The notes below the pieces were generated by a model that saw nothing but the letters and a program-made list of their open reading frames with translations, did not search any database and was not told where the DNA came from. DNA of 53,752 nucleotides, from the NCBI GenBank assembly GCA_003427395.1, contig BFEA01000601.1, positions 480,582-534,333 of the forward strand, written 5' to 3'. The translations under genes were made by a program, and so were the position numbers. The stretch is from Chara braunii (lineage: Eukaryota > Streptophyta > Charophyceae > Charales > Characeae). Shown piece after piece: positions 9,685-20,384 of the stretch. Positions within the stretch are counted from its first letter, which is position 1, and the number at the start of each line of letters is the position of its first letter.

Positions 9685-10250
9685 GATCCCTTCGCACGGC
9701 AAAGGATGACTCTTCTTCGGCCCGTTATCCAAAACACCGTGAACCTATCTTATGCACTGTCTCTCTCGACGACTCTCTTGACGAGCTTGGTAACGAGTGG
9801 CTGGCACTACGAAGCTCGTGGGCTAAGAAATCGAAGTCTAAGGGTGACCTACTACTCGCGGACGTAGGAGCTTTGTTGGACTCAGAATCCACACAATCCT
9901 ACATAACCGAGAAAGCAATCCACAAGTTGCATCTCGAAATGAAGGTAACGAATTTGTCTCCACCAATCACGTCTATTCTAGCTGACAAAAGCACGATCAA
10001 TGTCTCGCAATATGTTGATCGTGTGAAGTGTCGATTTCGTACCAAGGAAAGAAGATTTGTTCATGTGGTTTCTTTTCTTGTGGAGAAGAAGTTACCTTTT
10101 GATTTAATTCTGGGAACGGACTGGCACGAGGAAGCCAACCCATATATCAATTTCAAAGAGAAGATTGTGCAATTGCGAGATGCACACTCTGAATTGAAAC
10201 CTATCAAACTGTATCATAAGTCTGGCTCTGACTCTAGTCTGTCTTTCTGA
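9685..10250 (+). pseudogene. Canonical gypsy linker and retropepsin-like protease (second pol of E1)
   Basis: The frame runs through an acidic linker into LLLADVGALLDSESTQSYIT, where DSES stands at the protease active site instead of D[ST]GA. It then continues to RTKERRFVHVVSFLVEK and LPFDLILGTDW, the well-conserved C-terminal part of gypsy proteases. The stop is at 10248-10250. The loss of the catalytic Gly suggests an inactive enzyme. It is collinear with the RT that follows. Confidence 0.7.
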
Positions 10251-10379
10251 TGTATGAGTTATCCAGCATTCCGATCGATGGTTTCAAAGAAAAAGTTGGA
10301 ACAGGAAGTAATGATGGTTTTAGTAAAGAGAGCACGTAGGTCTTCTACTTCCTATACTCTTTCGACTGAAAACTCCTAA

Positions 10380-11235
10380 GCGAGTATAAAGATTTATTCA
10401 CCGAACCAACATGAATAACTGAACGTGCTATCAAGCACACAATTGAAATTATTCCTGGCAGTAAGATTCCCAAGGGCCCTATATATCGAATGTCTCCTAG
10501 AAAACCTGAGGAATTGTGAAAAGAACTGCAAGACTCAACAGAAAAAGGACAGATTCGCCCTAGCTCATCTCCTTATGGTGCCCCTGTCTTGTTTGTACCC
10601 GAAAAGGAAGGCGAGTTGCGTCTCTGTATTGACTACAAAGGGTTGAATGTTGTCACTGTTAAGAATGTCGAACCTCTACCTCGAATTGACGACTTGTTAG
10701 ACCAGTTGCAAGGTCGTAAGTATTTTAGTAAGATTGATCTGAAGTCAGGGTGCCATCAGATCGAGGTGGAACCCACGGATCAACATAAGACCGCATTACG
10801 AACGAGGTATGGCCATTACGAGTTTGTGGTAATGCCCTTCGGACTGAATAATGCCCCAACGACCTTCCCAAGGTCTATGAATGAACTCTTTCGTCAATGG
10901 TTAGACAAGTTCGTAATTGTCTATCTCGATGATATTCTACTGTACAGTAAGACACTAGAAGATCATGAGAAGCACCTTCGTCTGGTGCTAGGGAAGTTGC
11001 AAGAGGCAACTTCAAGATCAATTCCAAGAAGTTTGAGTTTGCTGAGTCTGAAGTGTTATACTTGGGACACATAGTGAACGAAAAAGGTCTAAGGCCGGAA
11101 GAGAAAAAGATTTCAGCAATTAGAGATTGGCCACAACCTAAGTCTATAACTGAATTGCGATCTTTCCTTGGTTTAGCCAGTTACTACAGAAAGTTTGTCA
11201 GGAACTTCTCAATGATTGCCGCACAAATGTGAAGA
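10380..11235 (+). pseudogene. Canonical gypsy reverse transcriptase (second pol of E1), frameshifted
   Basis: The segment from about 10380 to 10590 is broken by stops but shows the region before the RT (PKGPIYRMSPRKPEEL). From 10589: [42 protein letters not shown] and [12 protein letters not shown], with YLDD at residues 112-115 of that frame, so the catalytic Asp pair is intact. A frameshift near 11000 moves it to another frame ([41 protein letters not shown]). A TGA is at 11230-11232. It copies element RNA into DNA; this copy cannot make a full enzyme. Confidence 0.85.
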
Positions 11236-11244
11236 TTATTAAAG

Positions 11245-11965
11245 AACGAAACTGTTTGGTTGTGGGATAAGGATTGTGGGTCTTCCTTTCGAAAATTGAA
11301 GTATGCACTAACTCACTACCCTATCCTTAAGATTGTTGACCCATCCTTGCCTTTCACTGTTACCACTGACGCAAGTCAGTATGGGATTGGCGTTGTTCTC
11401 CAACAGGATGATGGCAAGGGCTATAGGCCCATAGAGTTCGTCGAATCGATTGTTGTCAGAGACCTATGAACGAGAACTTTATGCCTTAGTCTATGTGTTG
11501 GATACATGGAGACACTATCTGCTAGGGAGGCACTTTACTGTGTATTCAGACCACTCGACACTACAATGGATAAAGACACAGTCTAGAATCTCTCACAAGT
11601 TGATAAGATGGTCTGCCTTCATTGACACCTTCGACTTTGAGCTCAAAACTACCAAAGGTAAGTCTAATGTGGTTGCAAACGCTTTATCCCGACGCAATGA
11701 CTTCTTTGGTACAATTGTCTCATACTTGGATGTTGGGAATGCCAGGGAGGCACTTTACTTTGTATTCAAACCACTCGGCACTACAGTGGATAAAGACAGT
11801 CTAAACTCTCTCACAAGTTGGTAAGATGGTCTGCCTTCATTGACACCTTCGACTTTGAGCTCAAAACTACCAAAGGTAAGTCTAATGTGGTTGCAAACGC
11901 TTAATCCCGACGCAGTGACTTCGTTGGTACAATTGTCTCATACTTGGATGTTGAGAATGACTTAA
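11245..11965 (+). pseudogene. E1 RNase H domain with internal tandem duplication
   Basis: 11260-11469 has VTTDASQYGIGVVLQ, with the RNase H catalytic Asp. A frameshift near 11455 leads to ERELYALVYVLDTWRHYLLGRHFTVYSDHSTLQWI (catalytic Glu and Asp) and NVVANALSRR, the end of gypsy RNase H. The block 11524-11744 is repeated at 11745 to about 11958 (period 221), including a second DHS-like segment and NALSRR-like end with a stop, destroying the frame. Confidence 0.8.
11524..11958 (+). repeat. Tandem duplication, 221-bp unit, in E1 RNase H
   Basis: AGGGAGGCACTTTACT occurs at 11524 and 11745, and the sequence matches through ACTTGGATGTTG. 221 is not a multiple of three, so the duplication shifts the frame. 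Confidence 0.9.
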
Positions 11966-12433
11966 AAGACCAGATTCGTCAAGGATACGCTACTGATCCA
12001 ATTTGGAAACCAATCATGGATGTCCTTGAACGAGATCCTTACCAATTACCCAACTATAGAATAGCCGATGGTTTGCTTTTCTTGATAGACCAAACAGAAC
12101 AAAGATTTTGTATTCCTCACCAAGAAAGAATTAAGAGTCTGCTGATTGGGGAATGTCACGACTTTGAAGGACACTGACTTCGTTGGTACAATTGTCTCCT
12201 ACTTGGATGTTGGGAATGACTTAAAAAACCAGATTCGTCAAGGATATGCTACTGATCCAATTTAGAAACCAATCATGGATGTCCTTGCAGGAGATCCTTC
12301 CCAATTACCCAACTATAAAATAGTCGATGGTTTGTTTTTCTTGATAGACCAAACAGAACAAAGATTTTGTATTCCTCACCAAGAAAGAATTAAGAGTCTG
12401 CTAATTAGGGAATGTCACGAATTTGAAGGACAC
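11916..12433 (+). repeat. Tandem duplication, 259-bp unit, in the E1 RNaseH-integrase linker
   Basis: TGACTTCGTTGGTACAATTG begins at 11916 and 12175; units run to 12174 and about 12433. Each encodes DPIW (or a stop variant), QLPNY and FCIPHQERIKSLLI. The first ends in a TGA right at the boundary. Confidence 0.9.
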
Positions 12434-13722
12434 TTTGGATTCAAAAAAACTTACGCAGAGATTAGAGAACGCTTCGAATGGAAGGGATTAAAAAAAGATG
12501 TACCAACTTATGTACGTGCCTATCTGGTGTGTCAGAGAAACAAGCCGACGCATAAGAATCCTTCTCAGGCCATTACCCATACCAAGCGAACCAGGCGAGT
12601 CCATTTCAATTGACTTTACGAGTCTGGTTAAAAATTGCAACGGTAATTGTCAAGTAATGGTGATTGTGGACCGTTTTTCTAAATATGCCATGTTTATTCC
12701 CTTACCTGCTGAAGCAAGGACTGAACTTGTGATCCAGAAATTTCAGATGAAATGGGTAACCGAGTATGGTTTTTCTTTATCCATTGTATCTAATCGAGAT
12801 GCCAGGTTCACGAGTATGCCATGGCAAAAGCTGATAGAGGCATACGGCACACGTTTGACCATGTCGTCAGGACGACACCCTGAAACGAATCGGCAAAGTG
12901 AACAAATGAACCGATTGTGCCAACAGCTCTTGCGCATATATGTAAGACCTGATCAAATTGATTGGGATGAGAACTTACCCAAGATAGCCAGTGCATATAA
13001 TAGCAGTGTTCACATCGCTACAGGTCGTACACCAAATGCACCGCACAAGGGGTGGAAACCTAGGCGTCCCATTGACGTGTTAACGCGGGACCAGTTCCTT
13101 AGGTTACCTCCACTTCCTTTGTTTCAAAAAGACATAAAGAAGGTAAAAGATAATTTAAAGAAAGCTCAGGACTAGATGATCGAACAAGCGAATAAACATC
13201 GTCGAGCATCTACCTTTAAGGAAGGTGATTTCGTTTGAGTTTCCGTGTCGAATTTGACTTTGTTAATGGGTGAAGTCCAAAGAGTTTTCCTTAGAAGAAG
13301 ATGTGTCTCAGAATCTTCTGCCTGTCTTTTTTGGACCCTGGGAAGTTCTCAAAGTAATAGGAGATGCAGAGGGACGGTCGTATCGAATTGATATTCCCCC
13401 TCATCTCAAAGTAATAGGAGATGCAGAGGAACCGTCTTATCGAATTGATATTCCCCCTCATCTCAAAACATACCCCGTCTTTCACGCGTCCAAATTGTTA
13501 CCGTATGTAGAAGGAAATGAGTTTCCACATAGACCTTCTATGATTTCACCAGACATGGATGGCAGATATGAGGTAGACCAAATCATAGAGCATGGTTACT
13601 TCTCTACAGGAGGACGTGGACGACCTCAAAAGCAGTTCAAGGTACGTTTTAAGTCTCAAGCACTATCTGAGGACAGATGGTTTAGTAATGTCACTGCTTA
13701 TGAACGAGGGTTAAAGTCTTAA
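12275..13722 (+). pseudogene. E1 integrase: zinc-binding domain, DDE core and C-terminal tail (broken)
   Basis: The H2C2 zinc finger is at about 12380-12550 (ECHEFEGHFG ... YVRAYLVCQRNK); the first Cys is Tyr here. The frame shifts near 12560 to 12498-13175, with the catalytic core: SIDFTSL (first Asp), IVSNRDARF (second Asp), GRHPETNRQSEQ (Glu), so DDE is retained. Stops occur between 13176 and 13269. The tail at 13270-13722 has FGPWEVLKVIGDAEG, PPHLKTYPVFHASKLLPYV and a chromodomain-like end (YEVDQIIEHGYF, FKVRFKS, DRWFSN). A 57-bp in-frame tandem duplication (13351-13407, 13408-13464) repeats KVIGDAE...IDIPPHL. Integrase would insert the DNA copy into the genome. Confidence 0.85.
13351..13464 (+). 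repeat. Tandem duplication, 57-bp unit, in the integrase tail of E1
   Basis: AAAGTAATAGGAGATGCAG begins at 13351 and 13408. The unit is 19 codons, so the frame is kept. Confidence 0.95.
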
Positions 13723-13761
13723 ATATTTCTGCAGTTGAACTCTAAAATGGACCGGCAAGAA

Positions 13762-14794
13762 TGCAGTAACATTGTTCAGAAGTAGCCTGGGGCCCAAAAC
13801 AGCCCCAGGCAACGCAGACCCGAGTTGGTCTGCGCTAGGCTGTGTGACCAAGACACGCCCAGGCCTGAGTCTGTCACGTTGGCTGTATGACCAAACGCTG
13901 CACACAGGAAATTCAAAGGTCAAAGTCGACTATAGAGTCAAAGGTACCACACCCAGGCCCTTGGTTGGATACACTCACTTGTGCGCAGGTACCCAGACAA
14001 GCATCCAGGCCGGAAGGAAATCGGTTTCAGACCAATCTAGGCCTTACTTGCATCAAGATCAAGACGGCTGAGGGTGGTAGCATCCGGGGTCCAGACCCCG
14101 AGTCAACGCTACATAAGCGCTGGCTTTCGTGGCTTCGACATTCATTCTGTCTTGCTTTGATGCTGACTTCACGCGTTGACTTCAACGCTGGCTCGACGCT
14201 GGGGCGCTGGCTCGACACTGCGACGTTGGCATTGTGATTCGGCGAGGCGCTGCTGGTCCGGCATGGTGGCTGGCTTGCACCTGTCTTCTTGGCATGCTGA
14301 CGTGGCAGCTACCATGCGTTGTCGCTTATGTGGCTGCTGCCATGTGTACCATTAGCTGATGTGGCTGCTGCCACGTGTTCTTCTGTTCACTGACGAAGCG
14401 AAGCTACGTGACTTGTATTGTTGTTCTGATTATCGTCATTCGGGAGGAGACTGATCGTGGATACATACCGGGTTGTCTTCATATGGACATTGCTCCAGCA
14501 TTGATGAGGGACTGATTAGATGTGCCATGTGGCACATTGAGGTTACTTCAAATACGTATTCAGACTATTGATTATGGTGGTGGTGCTTGAGGGAGGGAGC
14601 CCGAAGCAGGAGTGGGCCTTGTATTTATTTCCTCTCCTTTGTCTAATCTCCCTCCTCTCTCCTTCGTCTGTGTATATGATTATCTCGTCTCATTCTGTTT
14701 GGACACGATTTTGACTATTGGTAATCATCAGCTGGTTGACATTCTTATGGACTTGCATTGTTGACGACTGTCTTCACGATCTGGGTTCATTGCA
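13762..14794 (+). mobile_element. 3' LTR of E1 (family A)
   Basis: It begins TGCAGTAACATTG 40 bases after the integrase stop and ends CTGGGTTCATTGCA. The preceding ACCGGCAAGAA is only weakly purine-rich, so the polypurine tract is not clear. It includes CTGACGTGGCAGC and GCTGATGTGGCTGC motifs (about 14297-14375) of the same kind as in the leader, and CCTTACTTG at about 14042. It is followed by the CTTT target duplication. Confidence 0.85.
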
Positions 14795-14798
14795 CTTT

Positions 14799-15150
14799 AT
14801 CTCGATCCCTATCACAGACACACACACACACACACATCCATATCGAATAAAAGTCTGTTCAACGTGTATAGGTCAACCCTAACAATGATGGGAAAAAACT
14901 CAAAATGAATCTCTCTCTCTCTCTCTCTCTCCCCGCGTGTGCATGAGTGTGCGCGCATGCAAACTCGGACCAGTCCGCAAGATAACAAGTAAGCATCAAA
15001 CACCACAAAAAGAAACGGAAGGGAAAAATTTGACAAACAAGTATAAATCCAACTTCTCTCTCAACCTCCCTCTCTGTCTCTCTCAGGGCGTCTTAAGATC
15101 TAGCACTAAAAATTGAGACAACAGTTAACGTAACCCTAAGCAAAAAATCT

Positions 15151-15199
<49 letters not shown>

Positions 15200-15338
15200 C
15201 ACACACACACGCACACACACTACCATGGAAACCGGAAACAAAAGTCAATAACACAAAGTCTACAAATAAACAATAGAAAAACGAAACCAAAAAGACGAAG
15301 CCCAAAACAAACAAACAAAATATGCGCGGATGCACCCA

Positions 15339-15379
<41 letters not shown>

Positions 15380-15597
15380 GCGTCCGAAGATCTAGCACTA
15401 AAAACTGAGACAACGGTTAACGTAACCCTAAGCAAAAAATATCCCTCTCTCTCTCTCTCTCCCCCCACCCACACACTACCATGTGAACCGAAAACAAAAG
15501 TCAATAACACAAAGTCTACAAATAAACAATAGAAAAACGAAACAAAACAAACAAAGCCCAAAACAAAAACAAACAAACCAAAGATGCGTGGATGCGC

Positions 15598-15634
<37 letters not shown>

Positions 15635-15698
15635 CCCACCTGCTTTCGAGTTTTAGACGTCCTGCAGCATGGTGAATGGAAAGGGATGACAATGCTTC

Positions 15699-15784
<86 letters not shown>

Positions 15785-15882
15785 GGCGTCTAAGATGTCG
15801 GGGATCCCCGCGTGACTCTTCATATCTAGCACGAAAAGTTGTGACAACGGTTAACGAAACCCTTAAACGAAAGATCCCGGCC

Positions 15883-15958
<76 letters not shown>

Positions 15959-16151
15959 TGCAACACACACACACACAAACAACACACACACACAGCGCGT
16001 CTTACAATGCAAAGGTGTTCACAAGATATAGGACAACAACAACCTCAAAGAAAGCTCTCTGTCTCTCGTGCGCGCGAGCACGTGCGCGTTACCACGTGGT
16101 GCAATTGTACGTGTGTCGACCATTGAGAGCAGAAACACAAAAATTACAAAC
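14799..16151 (+). repeat. Compound (TC)n/(CA)n microsatellites within a repeated unit
   Basis: There is no gene here. TC tracts lie near 14909-14931, 15149-15199, 15343-15375, 15600-15633, 15703-15741 and 15885-15937; CA tracts near 14817-14835, 15742-15781 and 15938-15958. They alternate with a unit containing GAGGGCGTC..AAGATCTAGCAC, GTTAACGTAACCCTAAGC and AAAGTCAATAACACAAAGTC, seen from about 15085, 15376 and, partly, 15781. The start (14799) should be the continuation of LTR C after the E1 insertion. The ORFs here (poly LS, HT or RE) are products of the microsatellites. Confidence 0.8.
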
Positions 16152-16290
16152 GCGGATGGAAAGGAAAAACACAAAAACATCACAAGTAATCTCTTTCTTT
16201 CTATCTGGGCCCCCCTTCCCCCCCCATCGCGTCTTAGTTAGGAGAGAAAGATTCACATTACCTCGGAAGACGAAACGCTTTCACTAAAAC

Positions 16291-16364
<74 letters not shown>

Positions 16365-16423
16365 AGTCCGTCTTTATGTGTGCTGAAAGGACTGGCATAA
16401 CAATGGAAGAGCAAAGCCTGGAT

Positions 16424-16459
<36 letters not shown>

Positions 16460-17043
16460 CGCGCACGCGCACGTGTGCGCTCACTCGATTGATCGATCGC
16501 ATTTCTAATGCTTTGGTGATGGTTCGTCTTCCTTTTTCTCAACGCACCTCCCCGGAGGGCACCTCCCTCAACTTCCCCACCTTTACTAGGGGTTCATCTC
16601 AGCGAACAACAACGCCCACTTTGAGTCCGATTACTGAGCGTAGACTCTATTTCAGTGGGCGTTGGACTCTATTTCAGTCGGCGTTCGACTCTATTTCAGT
16701 GGGAGTTGAACTGGATTTCGAGCAGGCACCGGTACCCACCATCCGATCGAAACATGAAAGGCCTTCCACGATTCAGACCCCAAATTCGAATTTCAAGGTT
16801 AAGGACCTAGGCCAAGAAAGTCGGCCAGTTTTAGAGAAGTCACAGTCAGGTACCTTAGGAGTCAAGTCCAACAGGCAGCCGATGAACAGTCACATCCCCG
16901 CGGCGGATGGAAAGGAAAAAAACAAAAACATTGCAAGTAATCTCTTTCTTTCTATCTGGACCCCCCTTCCCCCCCCACCGCGTCTTAGTTAGGAGAGAAA
17001 GATTCACATGACCTAGGAAGACGAAACGCTTTCAGTAAAACTC

Positions 17044-17075
<32 letters not shown>

Positions 17076-17465
17076 AGAGTCCGACTTTATGTGTGCTGAA
17101 AGGACCGGCATAACAATGGAAGCGCAAAGCCTGGATTACTCCTCCGGGGGCACCTCCCTCAACTTCCCCACCTTCACCAGGGGTTCATCTCAGCGAACAA
17201 CATTGCCCACTTTGAGTCCTACTACTGGGCGTAGACTCTATTTCAGTGGGCGTTGGACTCTATTTCAGTGGGAGATGGACTGGATTTCGAGCAGGCACGG
17301 GCACCCACCATCCGATCGAAACATGAAAGGCCTTCCCCAATTCAGACCCCAAATTCGAATTTCAGGGTTAAGGGCCTAGGCCAAGAAAGACCAAGTCGGC
17401 CAGTTTCAGAGAAGTCACGGTCAGGTACCTTAGGAGTCGAGTCCAACAGGCAGCCGATGAACAGT
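16152..17465 (+). repeat. Large tandem duplication, 751-bp period
   Basis: GCGGATGGAAAGGAAAAA starts at 16152 and 16903. Matching blocks include CTATCTGG.CCCCCCTTCC, the (TC)n tract (16294-16362 versus 17041-17077), CTGAAAGGACYGGCATAACAATGGAAG, CACCTCCCTCAACTTCCCCACC and the first roughly 140 bases of LTR D (16757 on and 17324 on). Copy 1 also has an extra (TC)n/GC-rich alternating purine-pyrimidine stretch (16424-16482). Since both contain the 5' end of LTR D, duplication followed insertion of D. Confidence 0.85.
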
Positions 17466-17753
17466 CTCATATTGCAGAGACATATTGAAAAGTCATGTTC
17501 CGCAGGCAAGGGACACTTTCCCAAGCAAAAGTCGGGTCCCAGAGTCAAGAGTCACAATCCACAATCAAAAGTCATGTTTCACAAGTGAAAAGTCGTGACT
17601 CACAGGCCCAAGCAGCAGCCCACCAATTAAAATTCGGGAACAGTACCAGGCCCTGACATTCTGAAGCAAACAGTCCGTGGGGATGTGCTACCAGAACAAA
17701 GTCAAGCCCCATGAAGCAGAGGCTGGGACGAATTGAAGCTCAGTCCAAGACAA

Positions 17754-17760
17754 TATAAGG
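17754..17760 (+). promoter_or_regulatory. Putative TATA box in LTR D copy 1
   Basis: TATAAGG in the context CAATATAAGGACTGG, conserved in copy 2 at 26067-26073, where it also follows the degenerate U3 repeats. It is the likely transcription start signal of the LTR. Confidence 0.5.
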
Positions 17761-18079
17761 ACTGGACAGCCTCCTCATTCGGCAGATTGCTCATTCGCAT
17801 GGAGTGTGGAACTGCTGGTGCACTTGTGCACTATTGTGAGGGGCGGAGAGCTGAGCCAGGGAGCTGCGCTGTTAGAGGGAGAGAGGGAGCATCCATTGCT
17901 GCCCCGGCACTGGCAGAGGGAAGACAGCCATAGCTGCGCCAGTGCTAGTAGTTAGTGGTAGACCTCAGAGGGGTTAGTAGAGTTAGCAGTGGGTGTATTC
18001 AGAGGGGTAGTAGAGGGTGTGAGCACATGCAAGTAGGGAGAGAAGACACAGGGAGGTAGTAGACAGAGAGAAGACCGAG

Positions 18080-18219
18080 NNNNNNNNNNNNNNNNNNNNN
18101 NNNNNNNNNNNNNNNNNNNNNNNNNNNNNNNNNNNNNNNNNNNNNNNNNNNNNNNNNNNNNNNNNNNNNNNNNNNNNNNNNNNNNNNNNNNNNNNNNNNN
18201 NNNNNNNNNNNNNNNNNNN
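18080..18219. other. Assembly gap, 140 Ns, inside LTR D
   Basis: The same roughly 45-bp sequence (GGAGAGAAGACACAGGGAGG... AAGACCGAG) flanks the gap on both sides, while copy 2 of LTR D has it once. The gap may be an artefact of unresolved scaffolding or a collapsed local repeat. Confidence 0.9.
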
Positions 18220-18518
18220 AAGTACGGAGAGAAGACACAGGGAGGTAGTAGACAGAGAGAAGACCGAGAGAGAAGAGAGAAGAGCATTGAGGGAGATACT
18301 TACTTGAATGGAGATACCGGTTACTTGGGTTTGCGCTGTTGAGCACTTGTGACTGGAACTCTTAATTGCTCATATGATAATTTGTTGGAACTCTAAAGCT
18401 GCGGTTACCTGGTCTTTGTCTCTCTAGCCTCCAGTGTGAACTTCGTGTGATCTCATTCGTGCATGGTGTGTGCTTGTGTGCGCTCATTGGTGGTGAACTG
18501 AGAGGTTGCAAACATCTC

Positions 18519-18697
18519 ACAGCCCACTGTGGCCACGTTGAAAAATACTCGAAAGAGAGACTAAACCACCGCTGGTGGAGTTTGGTCTCCCTTTCGAGTA
18601 TTTTTCAACGTGGCCACACTGGGCTGTAGTGCCAAGTCCGAGTAGCAGGGGTTTAGTCTCCCTTTCAAGTATTTTTTAACGCGGCCACAGTGGGCCA
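18519..18697. repeat. Foldback hairpin (inverted repeat of about 52 bp) plus third partial arm
   Basis: The left arm from ACAGCCCACTGTGGCCACG (18519) and the right arm ending CGTGGCCACACTGGGCTGT (18627) are complementary over about 52 bases with a few mismatches and almost no loop (centre about 18573). A third copy in right-arm orientation lies at 18648-18697. It could be a MITE-like foldback element or the source of a hairpin RNA. Confidence 0.75.
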
Positions 18698-18699
18698 TG

Positions 18700-19914
18700 A
18701 CATGTTCAGACCGGATGGCAGGTACCTGCTGCTACTGGGACTTTGCCCCGAATGACCAATGCATCTGACTACTCTCTGCGGGATTGTGCACATAAAAGGG
18801 CCATTACCCGATACAGCCCCTGATTGACGAAAGCAGCATACTGGGGTACCTCGCCCAGAGCCAATTCGTGAAAGCAGATCAAAAGACATTTTCTCTGGGT
18901 CAAAGGTCACATTCTAAACTAAAGCAAAAGACATAGTTGTGCCCCTGGACGAACATCTGCAAAATCTGAATATTTGGGTCACATCTGTTCATCCAGGGGG
19001 TGTACAAGTCATGTCTATTCATGCAGGGATGTGTCTGTACGTACAGTGAATGTGTCTGTTCGTGCAGTAAGAGTGTCTGTTCATACAAAAGATGTGTCTG
19101 TCTAAAAGGAAATCAAAGAGTTAAGTCTCAGTCCCGATTCGAGTCAGGGGGACAGTCTAGATACAGATAGGCAGTCCGAAATTAAGGCCTACAGGCCGCA
19201 GCAGCAGCAACTCTTGAAGGACAGGGAGTCTGGGACACATACACAGAGGCTGGGACTGGGAAAGGACCCAAGACAGACAAGATTCAGCCCTCGTTTGGGG
19301 AGGCCAGCACTATAAGAAACGAGACTGCCTCCCCACAGCACAGATTTTCCACTGGCATTGATGCGTGGAAGTGCTGCGGCACTTGTGCGCTAGCTGGCTG
19401 GACAGGCGCTGGCTGAAGTAGAGCTGCGCCAGGAAGAAGGGAGGCTGGGCGCTGGCTGCAGGGAGGCCATAGCTGCGCCAGCTCATGTTAGTAGTAGAGA
19501 GGTGGTCAGTAGGACAACAGTGAGTGACATTCAAAGTAGATCTTCGGAGGTGAGAGTGTGCATGCGGGGTGAAGAGAGAGACCAAAGACAGTTCTAGAGA
19601 GAGAGAGAAGACAGGGAAGAAGTCTGGATGTGGTGGATACTTACCTGTTGCGCCACACTTGAGATCTGAAGGAGGATGCTGGTAGAGCCAGGTCCCATGC
19701 TGTTGTTTAGTGAGGGAGACTTACCTCTGGTTGGCGCTGAACTCTGGAACTCACGATACTCTTTGTATTCAATGATATTGATAATATAAGCTGCGCTAGT
19801 GGTTCTTATCTCATCTCAATCTGGTTTTGTGAGAGACCACTTTGTACGTGTGATGACATGTATGCATGCGGTGTGATGCTCTCAAGCAAGCTGTGAACAG
19901 TCAGGTTCCTTGCA
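18700..19914 (+). mobile_element. LTR-like repeat, family E
   Basis: It is organised like LTR D but differs in sequence. Degenerate roughly 20-bp repeats (GTGTCTGTTCATGCAG type) lie at about 18990-19100, and TATAAGA at 19311-19317. GCCATAGCTGCGCCAG follows at about 19469, then ATACTTACCTG at 19637-19647, a weaker ACTTACCTC at about 19728, and an end GGTTCCTTGCA at 19914, the TTGCA end shared with LTRs A, B and D. The left border and target duplication could not be fixed (CACA follows the right end). Confidence 0.5.
19311..19317 (+). promoter_or_regulatory. Putative TATA box in LTR E
   Basis: TATAAGA in CACTATAAGAAACGAG. It sits in the same relative place as the TATA box of LTR D, about 30 bases before a CTCCYCA segment. 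Confidence 0.45.
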
Positions 19915-20384
19915 CACACATGCTTTTTGCGTTTGGACAGTAGGGTGCACAGGCCCTTAAGTTGAGGCCGAGGAAAAGGAAACGCGCCAACAGGCCTGCA
20001 AAATGAGAGTGAATCTTCTGTTAGAACATGAAAAGATACACCGGCATTATTTGTGTCTTTGGAGGATGCTGTGAGTAGGGGAGGCAGGCCCCCTATATGG
20101 GAATTGAAAAAGAAAACACGACTTCAAAACGAAGAAGCAGAAAAGACGTGACCGAGAAGAGAAGAAACAAACGAAAAACAAAATGGCAGTGTCTTCTGAC
20201 AGCATGCGGGAAAAAAAAAAGGGCATCACCGTGACCCTCTGACAATCTCCAACACAGATCGTGTCACACTTGAAGCAAACACCGTTCGACAACGCTTTAT
20301 CGACGACCACAACATAGTATTTCCTCCCCAAAAGCTAATCCCACAGAGAACCACACGTCGACCAGGTAGGCCTGGACACATTTC
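19915..20384. other. No gene seen
   Basis: This is an A-rich plus strand (runs such as the ten As at about 20211). The open frame on the minus strand at 20047-20331 has low-complexity F/V/C content and no motif that I recognise. Confidence 0.4.

Larger units (their letters stand above)
2016..14794 (+). mobile_element. Element E1: near full-length Ty3/gypsy retrotransposon with chimeric pol
   Basis: The order is LTR A (2016-4130), primer-binding site (4134-4145), leader, gag (5283-7139), a first protease/RT of a divergent lineage (7437-9660), a second protease-RT-RNaseH-integrase (about 9685-13722) and LTR A (13762-14794). Both LTRs start TGCAGTAAC and end TTCATTGCA. CTTT flanks both ends (2012-2015, 14795-14798), consistent with a 4-bp target duplication. 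The LTRs differ by clearly visible substitutions and indels (roughly one base in fifteen by eye), so the insertion is not recent. All reading frames are broken. It sits within LTR C of E0, and its own 5' LTR contains a solo LTR. Confidence 0.85.
17324..18510 (+). mobile_element. Solo LTR, family D (copy 1)
   Basis: It starts TGAAAGGCCTTCC and ends GAGAGGTTGCA. AACA flanks both sides (17320-17323, 18511-18514), a 4-bp target duplication. Copy 2 is at 25614-26696. Likely U3: degenerate 20-22-bp repeats (AAAGTCATGTT.CACAGGCA type) at about 17490-17610. TATA box TATAAGG is at 17754-17760. Downstream are GCCATAGCTGCGCCAG (about 17928) and ATACTTACTTG (about 18298). It contains the first assembly gap. 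No internal region is attached, so I call it a solo LTR. Confidence 0.75.

Noticed and set aside
15220-16287. Long frames made of LSLSL, HTHTH and ERERE
   Set aside because: They are translations of (TC)n and (CA)n microsatellites.
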